Source: Cyclobacteriaceae bacterium
GTDB taxonomy: Bacteria; Bacteroidota; Bacteroidia; Cytophagales; Cyclobacteriaceae
Direction of reading: 5' to 3'
Length of the DNA stretch: 7,096 bases
Assembly (NCBI GenBank): GCA_028279155.1
Contig: JANQST010000547.1
Coordinates: 1 to 7,096, forward strand
In this document: positions 1 through 5,688 of the stretch, piece by piece
How the letters are laid out: every line of letters starts with the position of its first letter
Numbering within the stretch: position 1 is the first letter of the stretch
Notes under the pieces: generated by a model
The model's input: only the letters and a program-made list of their open reading frames with translations
What the model was told of the DNA's origin: nothing
Databases searched by the model: none
Made by a program: the position numbers and the translations under genes

Positions 1-118
1 AGCAATCACCTGAATCGACACCTCCTGGGTCTACATAACGATTTTGACAATAAGAATGAAATGATAATAGTGCACATAACAGCACACAACAGCATTTGGA
101 GTTTGGTGAGAAATGCAT
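1..118 (-). CDS. N-terminal part of a secreted protein, probably beta-helix type (truncated by window edge)
   Basis: An open frame starts at ATG 118-116 and runs off the left edge, giving 39 codons. An in-frame TAA at 136-134 lies upstream with no other Met between, so this start is the natural one. Residues 9-24 form a hydrophobic, cysteine-rich segment (CCCVLLCALL and onwards) that fits a Sec signal peptide. It is followed by the mature-looking start NRYVDPGGVDSGDC. YVDP-x-G-x-DSGDC is the kind of opening seen at the mature N terminus of secreted parallel beta-helix repeat proteins and polymorphic surface proteins, so I infer a large secreted or surface protein continuing to the left. Only the signal and the first few mature residues are visible, and the body of the protein decides the function. 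The frame is real-looking because the signal peptide and the motif agree. The family call is moderate. Confidence 0.6.
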   Translation of the reverse strand, partial: MHFSPNSKCCCVLLCALLSFHSYCQNRYVDPGGVDSGDC

Positions 119-242
119 AACGGTGAGTTTATATTATATAAATATAGCAAGTTTTTTTTATACTTTACTAATATTATATATACTGCCAGGAAGTTACATT
201 TCGTTTTGCGAGACCTTATTCCAATTTGTTATTTGTAGTGAA
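119..242. other. AT-rich intergenic spacer with promoter-like region for the left-edge gene
   Basis: This 124-bp gap lies between the stop of the beta-barrel-like gene (243) and the start of the left-edge secreted protein (118), both on the minus strand. It is very AT-rich around 128-180. It contains the 10-mer ATATTATATA twice (131-140 and 171-180), exactly 40 bp apart, and a run of eight T at 152-159. On the minus strand, TATATTTA shortly upstream of the start resembles the Bacteroidota -7 element TAnnTTTG with one mismatch, but I see no good -33 TTTG at the right distance. I see no convincing rho-independent terminator for the upstream gene. Confidence 0.3.
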
Positions 243-788
243 TCAAAAATGCCAACCAATCTTGACGGATACTTCAGGAAGTACCGGAGCTGGATCAAAT
301 ACTTCTTGATCAACTAACACCTCACTATCTCCTGCAATTCTCACATGAACAGCGGCCCATGGATTTAAGTAAAAGTTCTTATGGAATTTCCATGCATATC
401 CACTCCCAACAGTGAAAATGTAATTCTCGTATTCGGCAGTTGACAACTTAGCATCCGTTTGTATTTCGGCATCCCAATATTCAAGTCCTGTGCCTAACCA
501 CCAACCTTCGAATCCGGGTTTGAAGAAATATTCAGTGATCAATGCATACACATACATATCATTATTCGTGAATCCATCCTCCAAAACAAATTCAGGCGTA
601 GTGATCTTAGTAATAACCGCCCTGTATCTCATTTGATTTTTCCCATACCAAATAGATCCATAGAAACCACCCGCTATGTATGGAAGAGCATCCAGTTCAA
701 ATCCAACAGTTTGGTTTAGGTTCTTTTGTGTTTGAGCATTAACAAATGGGGATATTACCAGTGTTACTATTACAAGAAGCCTTTTCAT
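243..788 (-). CDS. Small exported protein, probably outer-membrane beta-barrel, function unknown
   Basis: The preferred start at 788 gives a 181-residue protein opening MKRLLVIVTLVISPFVNAQ, a clean Sec signal peptide with cleavage after NA, just before QTQ. The mature part is rich in alternating aromatic and polar stretches (GFYGSIWYG, WWLGTGLEYWD, YIFTVGSGYAW) and ends in KIGWHF. Strand-like alternation with a C-terminal aromatic residue is typical of small Gram-negative outer-membrane beta-barrels, so that is the inferred location. No catalytic motif is visible and I do not recognise a named family. The frame stays open upstream to an ATG at 875, 11 bases from the acetyltransferase stop. 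That start would put 29 polar residues before the signal peptide, which is unlikely. A second Met at 803 would add five residues (MIIKI). No Shine-Dalgarno decides between them. An inverted repeat (791-808) sits just before the chosen start. The gene follows the acetyltransferase by 98 bp on the same strand and could share its transcript. Confidence 0.65.
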   Translation of the reverse strand: MKRLLVIVTLVISPFVNAQTQKNLNQTVGFELDALPYIAGGFYGSIWYGKNQMRYRAVITKITTPEFVLEDGFTNNDMYVYALITEYFFKPGFEGWWLGTGLEYWDAEIQTDAKLSTAEYENYIFTVGSGYAWKFHKNFYLNPWAAVHVRIAGDSEVLVDQEVFDPAPVLPEVSVKIGWHF

Positions 789-790
789 GA

Positions 791-808
791 TTTTGATAAT
801 CATCAAAA
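791..808. repeat. 7-bp inverted repeat immediately upstream of the beta-barrel-like gene
   Basis: TTTTGAT (791-797) and ATCAAAA (802-808) are perfect inverted copies separated by four bases. On the minus-strand transcript the hairpin would end two bases before the ATG at 788, covering the position where a ribosome would bind. It could be an operator, a translational control hairpin, or chance in AT-rich DNA. If translation began at 875 it would lie inside coding sequence. Confidence 0.35.
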
Positions 809-886
809 AGTGATGTTTGAAATCAACATATTTTTCTGCTCCTTCCTTCAAGTGTTCTTCAGCATAATTGTCCATGATTTTAAGTA

Positions 887-1651
887 TTATCTTGATTCTT
901 CAATATTGAATTCTTTTAGAATGTTCCTGAATCTCGTATGACTTATGTAATGGTCTTCTATCAATTGACCGTCATGTAAAAGATTAAAAACACCAAAACC
1001 TGACGGTGCCTTTTTTGCTTCTTTTACGGTATTAATTTTTGATACTTTTAGATCAATCCCATAATCCATAGCCACGTTTAAAATTGCGGCAACAGACTTC
1101 TCACTCCAGGGACATTGATCTGCATAGCTTATGTGCCAACCTTTGTACTTTTTTTGCTGACTGTGCCAGTCAAGTAGTCTCGGCTTGTTTGTATTGTTAT
1201 TCCATGTCTTCACCATCAATTGAAATCTGTCCTTCGTTTCTATTTCCGTGAAGCCATTTTTTTCGAATAGTGTTTTATTGGCTAGCCATCCTCCTTCGCT
1301 TGTCATTACACATAAACCATCCATTCCTCTTGCTTTAGCCTCTCTTTCAGCATCTTCGATTAGCATTGAACCAAGCCCCTTACTTCTCTCCTTTTTGGAG
1401 TATATGTACAAGCAATGAATGAACATGTAATTGTCAGCCTCTAAAGGTCTCCATGCATATTTGGCTGGGACATACTCAATAAACCCAATCATTTTGTCCG
1501 CTTCATCTTTAAGGATTTTAATTCTTAAGCCTTCTTTGTGGCGCTTTTCAAACCATTCGAGTTTATCTGTGAAGCCCTGTTTTTTTGTATCCTTTATGCA
1601 GAAGAAAGTCTCCTTTATAGCATTTTCAGGTGTTACCTCTACTATTTTCAT
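887..1651 (-). CDS. GNAT-family N-acetyltransferase with C-terminal YoaP-like domain
   Basis: This 254-residue cytoplasmic protein has two parts. Residues 1-150 are a GNAT acetyltransferase: the core strand YMFIHCLYIYSK leads into the acetyl-CoA loop ERSKGLGSMLIEDAE (R89-x-x-G92-x-G94), and the family's late motif appears as NKTLFEKNGFTEI (125-137). Residues 165-250 match the YoaP-like domain found fused to some GNATs, with WHISYADQCPWSEK (C180-P181) and APSGFGVFNLLHDGQL (215-230). That domain is thioredoxin-like, with CPW at the active-site position and APSGFG at the cis-proline position. The second active-site cysteine is replaced by serine (CPWS), so ordinary dithiol redox chemistry is not expected. 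The acyl acceptor is unknown; small-molecule detoxification or protein acetylation are both possible. The ATG at 1651 is the start chosen because residues MKIVEVTPEN open the GNAT fold normally. A long stem precedes it (1657-1701). Confidence 0.85.
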   Translation of the reverse strand: MKIVEVTPENAIKETFFCIKDTKKQGFTDKLEWFEKRHKEGLRIKILKDEADKMIGFIEYVPAKYAWRPLEADNYMFIHCLYIYSKKERSKGLGSMLIEDAEREAKARGMDGLCVMTSEGGWLANKTLFEKNGFTEIETKDRFQLMVKTWNNNTNKPRLLDWHSQQKKYKGWHISYADQCPWSEKSVAAILNVAMDYGIDLKVSKINTVKEAKKAPSGFGVFNLLHDGQLIEDHYISHTRFRNILKEFNIEESR

Positions 1652-1656
1652 AATGA

Positions 1657-1701
1657 TTGTAGTTTGTCAATTTCACTTCCAGTCGGCTCAGTAAACTACA
1701 A
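1657..1701 (-). promoter_or_regulatory. Possible 5' leader hairpin of the acetyltransferase mRNA
   Basis: TTGTAGTTT (1657-1665) and AAACTACAA (1693-1701) are perfect 9-bp inverted copies, with two further G-T pairs possible inside. On the minus-strand transcript the stem closes a 27-base loop and ends five bases before the ATG at 1651. The 3' arm therefore occupies the ribosome-binding position. This fits a translation-control structure, or an operator at DNA level. It is called from pairing alone, with no known family match. Confidence 0.35.
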
Positions 1702-1747
1702 GTAGATGCGAACGCATACAATGAGTGTGATCACCAAAACCCATGAA

Positions 1748-1793
1748 TCAAATCATGCGAATTGATTTGAGATGGTTTGAACTTGAGTCAAAT
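1748..1793. repeat. Cluster of alternating TCAAA/TTTGA half-sites
   Basis: TCAAATCA (1748-1755) and TGATTTGA (1763-1770) form an 8-bp perfect inverted repeat with a 7-base spacer. Directly beyond it TTTGA (1776-1780) and TCAAA (1788-1792) form a second, shorter inverted repeat, also with a 7-base spacer. Four half-sites in alternating orientation within 46 bp look like a tandem operator for a dimeric regulator. They lie about 100-140 bp upstream of the acetyltransferase start. No regulator gene is nearby to assign. Confidence 0.3.
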
Positions 1794-1960
1794 ATTATCA
1801 GAGAATGACTACTTTGATTTCCGGTTTTTATGAGACTCACATATCTTTCCTGAAGACCATGTAAGTTTACTATTTTGGGCTAGTAAAAAACCAAGACTCC
1901 GCACAAGAATTCAATGGTTTCAAATGAGTGCTAGCAAAGGACTAATTCGATCAGAATTAT

Positions 1961-2516
1961 TTATTGATCTCCCTTTTTGTTGAAAAATACGATTGGAGGT
2001 TTCCAGGTAATGGAATCACCAACAATACCCCGCGATTCACTTATTACTTCTACCCATTCCGGAGAAATTTTGATTAACAGGTAATCATCTGATTTGTTTG
2101 GATAGAAGGCTTCCCATTCATCCTTTCCACCGTTCTTCTTTTTCATCTTGTGGATCCACAAGTTCTGCCATTCCATGAATCATTACATAACCCGAATTAT
2201 CATTCTCTAAGTAATACAAAGTCACTCTAGGGTCATTTCTTATCTGACTCACCTTTCTACTCTTAACATTGGTTCCCAGCCACACGATTAAATTACTATC
2301 AGGTGAAAAAGGATCCATCGTTCTCACCCTTGGACGACCTTTTTGATCTAATGTGATCAGCGCACACGTACCAGCAGAGTCCATTATTTCTCTTGCTATA
2401 CCAATTAGTTTACTATCTGAAGAATCCCTCAAAGCTGAATTTTGAGCTAACAAAGAAGAGGGTACTAAAAGGAGGAGAATCAATACAATTAGGAATAATC
2501 TATCTTTAATCAACAT
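1961..2516 (-). pseudogene. Exported pyridoxamine 5'-phosphate oxidase-like protein, frameshifted
   Basis: The gene reads from ATG 2516 with a signal peptide (LIVLILLLLVPSSLLAQ) into a split-barrel, flavin-binding PNPOx-like domain. The clearest stretches are TCALITLDQKGRPRVRTMD, LIVWLGTNVKSRKVSQIRND and YVMIHGMAELVD, typical of the general-stress-protein-26/PNPOx-like group. Frame one stops at TGA 2118-2120 after EERWKG. The rest of the domain (KDEWEAFYPNKSDDYLLIKI, then PEWVEVIS, ending NKKGDQ) continues in the next frame to TAA at 1961. Removing one of the two C at 2122-2123 joins them as RW-KDEWEAFYP and gives 184 residues. The break is therefore one inserted base: a recent mutation, or a sequencing error in a still intact gene. 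AGAGGA at 2521-2526, four bases from the ATG, is a good ribosome-binding site and supports the start. An exported location is unusual for this mainly cytosolic family. Confidence 0.8.
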
Positions 2517-2520
2517 ATCA

Positions 2521-2526
2521 TCCTCT
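2521..2526 (-). promoter_or_regulatory. Ribosome-binding site of the PNPOx-like gene
   Basis: On the minus strand AGAGGA lies four bases before the ATG at 2516, one of the few clear Shine-Dalgarno sequences in the window. Farther upstream on the same strand TTTG followed 15 bases later by TAGTTTTA resembles the Bacteroidota -33/-7 promoter with a short spacer, but this is weak. Confidence 0.5.
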
Positions 2527-2641
2527 TTTGAAATTCTCTTTTGGAGTTGAGTTTAAAACTAACGAAGATTAAAGAACAAATCCGCTTCTTCTTGTGAGAT
2601 TAATTCAGTTTTTATATAAGAATTTAGTTAGATCACCATTT

Positions 2642-2729
2642 TAAGTGAACATCGTTGGTCTTGATGGGGCCTTAGGTTTTGGTAATTTCACTTATGGCAG
2701 TATGAAGGTTATTACGCCAGTATAAGTGA
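2642..2729 (+). promoter_or_regulatory. Candidate regulatory element: three alternating TAAGTGA copies upstream of the transporter operon
   Basis: TAAGTGAA (2642-2649) is perfectly complementary to TTCACTTA (2687-2694), and TCACTTAT (2688-2695) is perfectly complementary to ATAAGTGA (2722-2729). The middle copy can pair with either outer copy but not both. The downstream hairpin can be extended by GGC (2696-2698) with GCC (2716-2718) across a three-base bulge. The element lies 82-169 bp before the operon start. It could be an RNA switch with two exclusive hairpins, or a DNA operator with three half-sites. A weak promoter-like pair (TTG at 2655, TAGGTTTT at 2673) lies between the first two copies; if used, only the downstream hairpin would be transcribed. 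It does not contain the conserved TPP riboswitch sequences. Confidence 0.4.
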
Positions 2730-2810
2730 TAATTAGAACTTTTATTAATTTGAAAGATAAATAATGCCTAATTCTCTAAACAAGAAATGAATTAATAATC
2801 TCAACGAATT

Positions 2811-3824
2811 ATGAAGCAGAATATTTATAAAATCTATAAAATCGGTTTTATGCTATTTCTCCTAACCCTTTTCATTGGGTGCACATCAAGGAGCAAAGAA
2901 GCTAAAACTGATTCGCTAGTACTTGCAGATGCAAGCTTTGCTTGGTGGATGGCTCCTACGAAACTTGCAAATGAGAATGAACTCTACGAAAAAAACAACT
3001 TGGACATTCAGATATTTGATGCTCAAACAGGACTTGCCTCAATGAATCATGTTATTTCTGGGACAGCAGATGTAGGGTTTGTTGCAACCACTCCATTGGC
3101 TAATGCCGCATATGCAAAAGAAAATTTGTTAGTCTTAGGAAGCTATTTAGAATCAAACGGGCTTCTTTCGCTCACAACAAAAAACCTTGATACATTGACC
3201 CGGCCAAAACCTGTTGAGCCCATTGCATTAGTTCGTGGTACGATTTCTGAATTATATTTTTATAGATACATGGAAAAATATTTTCCAGACCTTAAGATTG
3301 ATAACTTAAATCAACTCAATCTTAGACCTGCTGATGTTACAAATGCAATGAAGAATGAAAATGCTAATTCATCTGTCATGTGGGAACCATTTAATTCAAT
3401 GATTGAAATGAATAACCCAAATCTTACGGTTATTAATGATTCAAGCTTGTATACACTCCGAATGTACATCGTTACAAAACCTGAAACATTAAAATCAAAA
3501 AGAAGTGCTATCAAAAAGTTTATGCAAACGATAGATCAATCCTGCAAGCAACTTAATGCGGGTCAACAGTCAAAAGATTTGACGAAAAAACTTTATCCAT
3601 CTCAACATATGTCCATAGACACCTATTGGACTAAAGCTAATTTCTCAGTTCAATTCGATTATTCGAGAATGATAGAGCTTATTATTGATGAATCTAAAAC
3701 GCTGGCTCAACTAGGCTACACACCAAAAGACGAAACTGGTACATCTACGCCTCTTGATGAGGAAAGAGTGTCATTTTACTTTGATCATGACTTTAGAATG
3801 AATCAAGAAAATGAAAGCCAGTAA
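2811..3824 (+). CDS. ABC transporter substrate-binding lipoprotein, NMT1/SsuA/ThiY-like
   Basis: This 337-residue protein is the extracytoplasmic ligand-binding subunit of the importer encoded downstream. Residues 1-23 are a signal peptide ending in LTLFIGC, a lipobox-like sequence with the lipidation cysteine at C24, so the protein is probably anchored to a membrane and exposed to the periplasm. The mature part follows the NMT1/SsuA/ThiY plan of binding proteins for sulfonates, taurine or pyrimidine thiamine precursors. ASFAWWMAPTKLANENELYEK (41-61) corresponds to the usual opening in which the protein approaches from a reduced, unliganded pattern, LDIQIFDAQTG (64-74) to the first lobe, and VISGTADVGFVATTPLANAA (81-100) to the conserved G-x-x-D-x-G ligand loop. 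The aromatic pair WW near residue 45 may stack on a ring-containing ligand, which is inference. Length is normal for the family. No Shine-Dalgarno is evident before the ATG. The gene's last 14 bases overlap the start of the radical SAM gene, which ties the two in translation. Confidence 0.85.
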   Translation: MKQNIYKIYKIGFMLFLLTLFIGCTSRSKEAKTDSLVLADASFAWWMAPTKLANENELYEKNNLDIQIFDAQTGLASMNHVISGTADVGFVATTPLANAAYAKENLLVLGSYLESNGLLSLTTKNLDTLTRPKPVEPIALVRGTISELYFYRYMEKYFPDLKIDNLNQLNLRPADVTNAMKNENANSSVMWEPFNSMIEMNNPNLTVINDSSLYTLRMYIVTKPETLKSKRSAIKKFMQTIDQSCKQLNAGQQSKDLTKKLYPSQHMSIDTYWTKANFSVQFDYSRMIELIIDESKTLAQLGYTPKDETGTSTPLDEERVSFYFDHDFRMNQENESQ

Positions 3825-4812
3825 TAAAATAACTCAAAGCTCTGATCTGTTTGACCTCAGTGAAGTTGAATTCCATGATGTATTTCAAAGAGCTAAGAAA
3901 ATCACCTGGAACAGGTTCAAGAACAAAAGATCCTTTTTCAATCCCTTGTACATATCAAATGTTTGTTTTGCTGATTGCCCATATTGTGGCTTTAGAGTGT
4001 CCAATAATTACATTACAAGAAGAACACTGAATTTAGCAGAAGTACAACAAGAGACCGATGCTCTAACTAAAAGAAAGGTGTCCAATATTAAGGTATTGGC
4101 CGGGGACTACAAGCATTCCAAATACGTCAAAATGGTCTCCAGAAACATTCAAGCTATTCGCGAGAATACTAAAGTGAAGTGGGTGGGAATTGAAGTAGCA
4201 TCTTTGGATGAAAGTGAGTATGAGATTCTTTTAGAATCTGGAGTCCAATCCGTTACTGTATTTCAGGAAACTTATGACGAATCTATATATTATCAATTGC
4301 ATAAAAGTGGAGCCCACAAAGGAGACTTTGAATACAGGCTAAACTCTCAAGAAAGAGCTATCAGAGCTGGAATAAATCAAGTAGGGTTTGGAGTCTTATT
4401 AGGTATTGGAGACTGGAGAAATGATGTTTTGGCCATGTGGGATCATGCAAACAGAATTTCTAATTTATTCCCGAATAGTAAATTAGAGTTCTCGTTCCCA
4501 AGATTAAAGCCAAGTATAGGCCAGTCCAAGTCTTGTCAAAGAGAGTTTGTAACAGACTTTGAGTTATTAAATATCATTTTGATGACAAGACTTCAATTCC
4601 CATCTTCCAATCTTGTTATCACTGGTCGAGAATCATTAGAGTTAATTCAGAAACTATTGCCAATAGTAAATATTATTGGCTATGCTGGAACCACTGAAGT
4701 AGGGGGATATAGTCTTGAGAAAAAAGGAAGTTCGCAGTTTGACTTGAAATTTGAATCAAGTCTTGAGGAATTCAGAGCCATCCTTGATTCATTAAAATAT
4801 GAAATTCACTAG
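3811..4812 (+). CDS. ThiH-like radical SAM enzyme
   Basis: This 333-residue cytoplasmic enzyme belongs to the ThiH/HydG branch of radical SAM proteins, which split tyrosine to p-cresol and dehydroglycine. The [4Fe-4S] motif is CFADCPYCGF with C52, C56 and C59, preceded by the family's FFNPLYISN. Further ThiH landmarks follow in order: RRTLNLAEV (70-78), LAGD (96-99), IEVASLDESEYEIL (127-140), VFQETYDESIY (150-160), RAGINQVGFGVLLGIGDWR (185-203), SFPRLKPSIG (228-237), TGRES (271-275) and VGGYS (297-301). It is shorter than typical ThiH (about 370 residues) and lacks the tail ending in a PVWKDW-like sequence. It also lacks the HydG C-terminal domain with its second cluster. No thiC, thiG, thiS or thiE is in view. 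It sits between the binding protein and membrane genes of an importer, overlapping the former by 14 bp and leaving 3 bp to the latter. Fold and cofactor are secure. The substrate is not: tyrosine is the default guess, but a divergent role is likely in this context. Confidence 0.88.
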   Translation: MKASNKITQSSDLFDLSEVEFHDVFQRAKKITWNRFKNKRSFFNPLYISNVCFADCPYCGFRVSNNYITRRTLNLAEVQQETDALTKRKVSNIKVLAGDYKHSKYVKMVSRNIQAIRENTKVKWVGIEVASLDESEYEILLESGVQSVTVFQETYDESIYYQLHKSGAHKGDFEYRLNSQERAIRAGINQVGFGVLLGIGDWRNDVLAMWDHANRISNLFPNSKLEFSFPRLKPSIGQSKSCQREFVTDFELLNIILMTRLQFPSSNLVITGRESLELIQKLLPIVNIIGYAGTTEVGGYSLEKKGSSQFDLKFESSLEEFRAILDSLKYEIH

Positions 4813-4815
4813 TAT

Positions 4816-5688
4816 ATGGATTTGCAAATTTTAGGCTTACCAATACCGAGCTTTGTTAAAGGTTTTTGCGCCATTGTAACCTATATTTCAATATTCTGGT
4901 TCATTTTTCGATTATGTCAAACACTCCGGAAGAGTTGGAAAAAAATCTTATCAAATGAAGGCAACCTTCCTTTACTTGGGTTTGTGTATACACTTTTCAC
5001 TATATATTTCATTGTAAGTCTTGCTCAGAATTTTGATTGCATAATTGAATCCTACCAAAATGTAGTCAATGTTGCATTTAGTGAATGTAAGGATTGTCTC
5101 GGGGATGGAGTGGTATTACAGCTTTTCACATTTCTTCCAATCACATCTATTCTTGTGGCTTTTACTTTTAACATTTCAAAGTCTTTTTACACTATTACAT
5201 GTCTTGAGTTCGGTTTTTTTCAGGGTGTCGATCGCATTGGAGAGATACTTAAGTCACCAACTACCAAATTTTCATCAACTATCAATTTAATTCTCAGAGG
5301 AATTGGAGCATCTCTGTTCGTTGTTATTGAACAATTTCTAAGCAGAATTGTAGATTTCAGGGAATTCGAGACTGTATCTATATTTATTTTCTTTCTTTAT
5401 CTATCAATTATCATCTGGGCATTTCATATTTCCTATTTAGATAGAAAAAGGGTGAAAAACAATACTAAGCTTAACAGGGTATGCAAATTACACTGGACTG
5501 GAAAAACACAGTATTTTGCAGGGCTTGTAATGGCTACATTTTTAATAGTTTATACTAGACACTTGGAATCAGGTATGATACTTGTTATTTCCACGACTGC
5601 AATTGTATTTATCGGGGCATTTCTCGTGGTTATTTCAATCGTGACAAATGAAATTCTAATGTTGAGAGGGAAATTACATGGAAGTTGA
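4816..5688 (+). CDS. Multi-pass membrane protein of unknown family within the transporter operon
   Basis: I do not recognise this 290-residue protein. It has about six or seven hydrophobic segments, near residues 13-35, 50-70, 98-120, 155-176, 185-206, 231-247 and 252-277. The loop between the second and third carries C74 and the pair C91-x-x-C94 (SECKDC), which could bind a metal or form a disulfide if the loop faces the periplasm. Basic clusters such as RKSWKK (38-43) and LDRKRVKNN (208-216) would favour the cytoplasmic side. There is no EAA loop of an ABC permease and no known transporter signature that I can see. It starts three bases after the radical SAM stop and overlaps the permease gene by 11 bp, so it must be made with the transporter. 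Possible roles are a second or auxiliary membrane subunit, a partner that hands substrate to the radical SAM enzyme, or a sensor. Base composition is as AT-rich as the rest of the operon. Confidence 0.8.
   Translation: MDLQILGLPIPSFVKGFCAIVTYISIFWFIFRLCQTLRKSWKKILSNEGNLPLLGFVYTLFTIYFIVSLAQNFDCIIESYQNVVNVAFSECKDCLGDGVVLQLFTFLPITSILVAFTFNISKSFYTITCLEFGFFQGVDRIGEILKSPTTKFSSTINLILRGIGASLFVVIEQFLSRIVDFREFETVSIFIFFLYLSIIIWAFHISYLDRKRVKNNTKLNRVCKLHWTGKTQYFAGLVMATFLIVYTRHLESGMILVISTTAIVFIGAFLVVISIVTNEILMLRGKLHGS
5664..5670 (+). promoter_or_regulatory. Ribosome-binding site fixing the permease start
   Basis: GAGAGGG lies seven bases before the ATG at 5678, inside the end of the preceding membrane-protein gene. 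It is a strong Shine-Dalgarno for this window and supports the short permease start despite the overlap. Confidence 0.6.

Larger units (their letters stand above)
1652..1960. other. 309-bp intergenic region with several inverted repeats
   Basis: No supportable gene lies here on either strand. The region holds the leader and promoter of the minus-strand acetyltransferase. From its start outward I see a 9-bp inverted repeat (1657-1701), a short palindrome ATGCG-aa-CGCAT (1706-1717), a cluster of TCAAA/TTTGA half-sites (1748-1793), and close to the pseudogene stop a 6-bp inverted repeat TAATTC/GAATTA (1943-1948 and 1954-1959). The last could be a weak terminator hairpin for the pseudogene but has no following T run on the minus strand. 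No confident -33/-7 promoter pair is seen. Confidence 0.45.

Noticed and set aside
73..92. Near-perfect tandem 10-mers CACATAACAG/CACACAACAG, considered as part of a mobile repeat or attC-like site
   Set aside because: They fall inside the coding frame of the left-edge secreted protein and lack the paired core sites of an attC.
96..317. Plus-strand open frame of 73 codons
   Set aside because: It covers an AT-rich spacer, overlaps the minus-strand secreted protein start and the end of the beta-barrel-like gene, and has no protein-family features.
789..875. Upstream in-frame start at 875 for the beta-barrel-like gene
   Set aside because: It would place 29 polar residues before a normal signal peptide; the start at 788 gives a standard exported protein.
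2118..2129. Programmed frameshifting in the PNPOx-like gene
   Set aside because: The join needs a +1 shift at GGA-TGA; there is no slippery codon pair like that of prfB, and a simple one-base insertion explains it.
2764..2790. Short leader peptide frame (MPNSLNKK) before the operon
   Set aside because: Eight codons with no Shine-Dalgarno, no regulatory codon run and no linked terminator hairpin; expected by chance.
2520..2810. TPP riboswitch before the ThiH-like operon
   Set aside because: The conserved CTGAGA and ACCTGA...GGATAATGCCAGCG segments are absent; GGTTATTACGCCAG is only a superficial resemblance.
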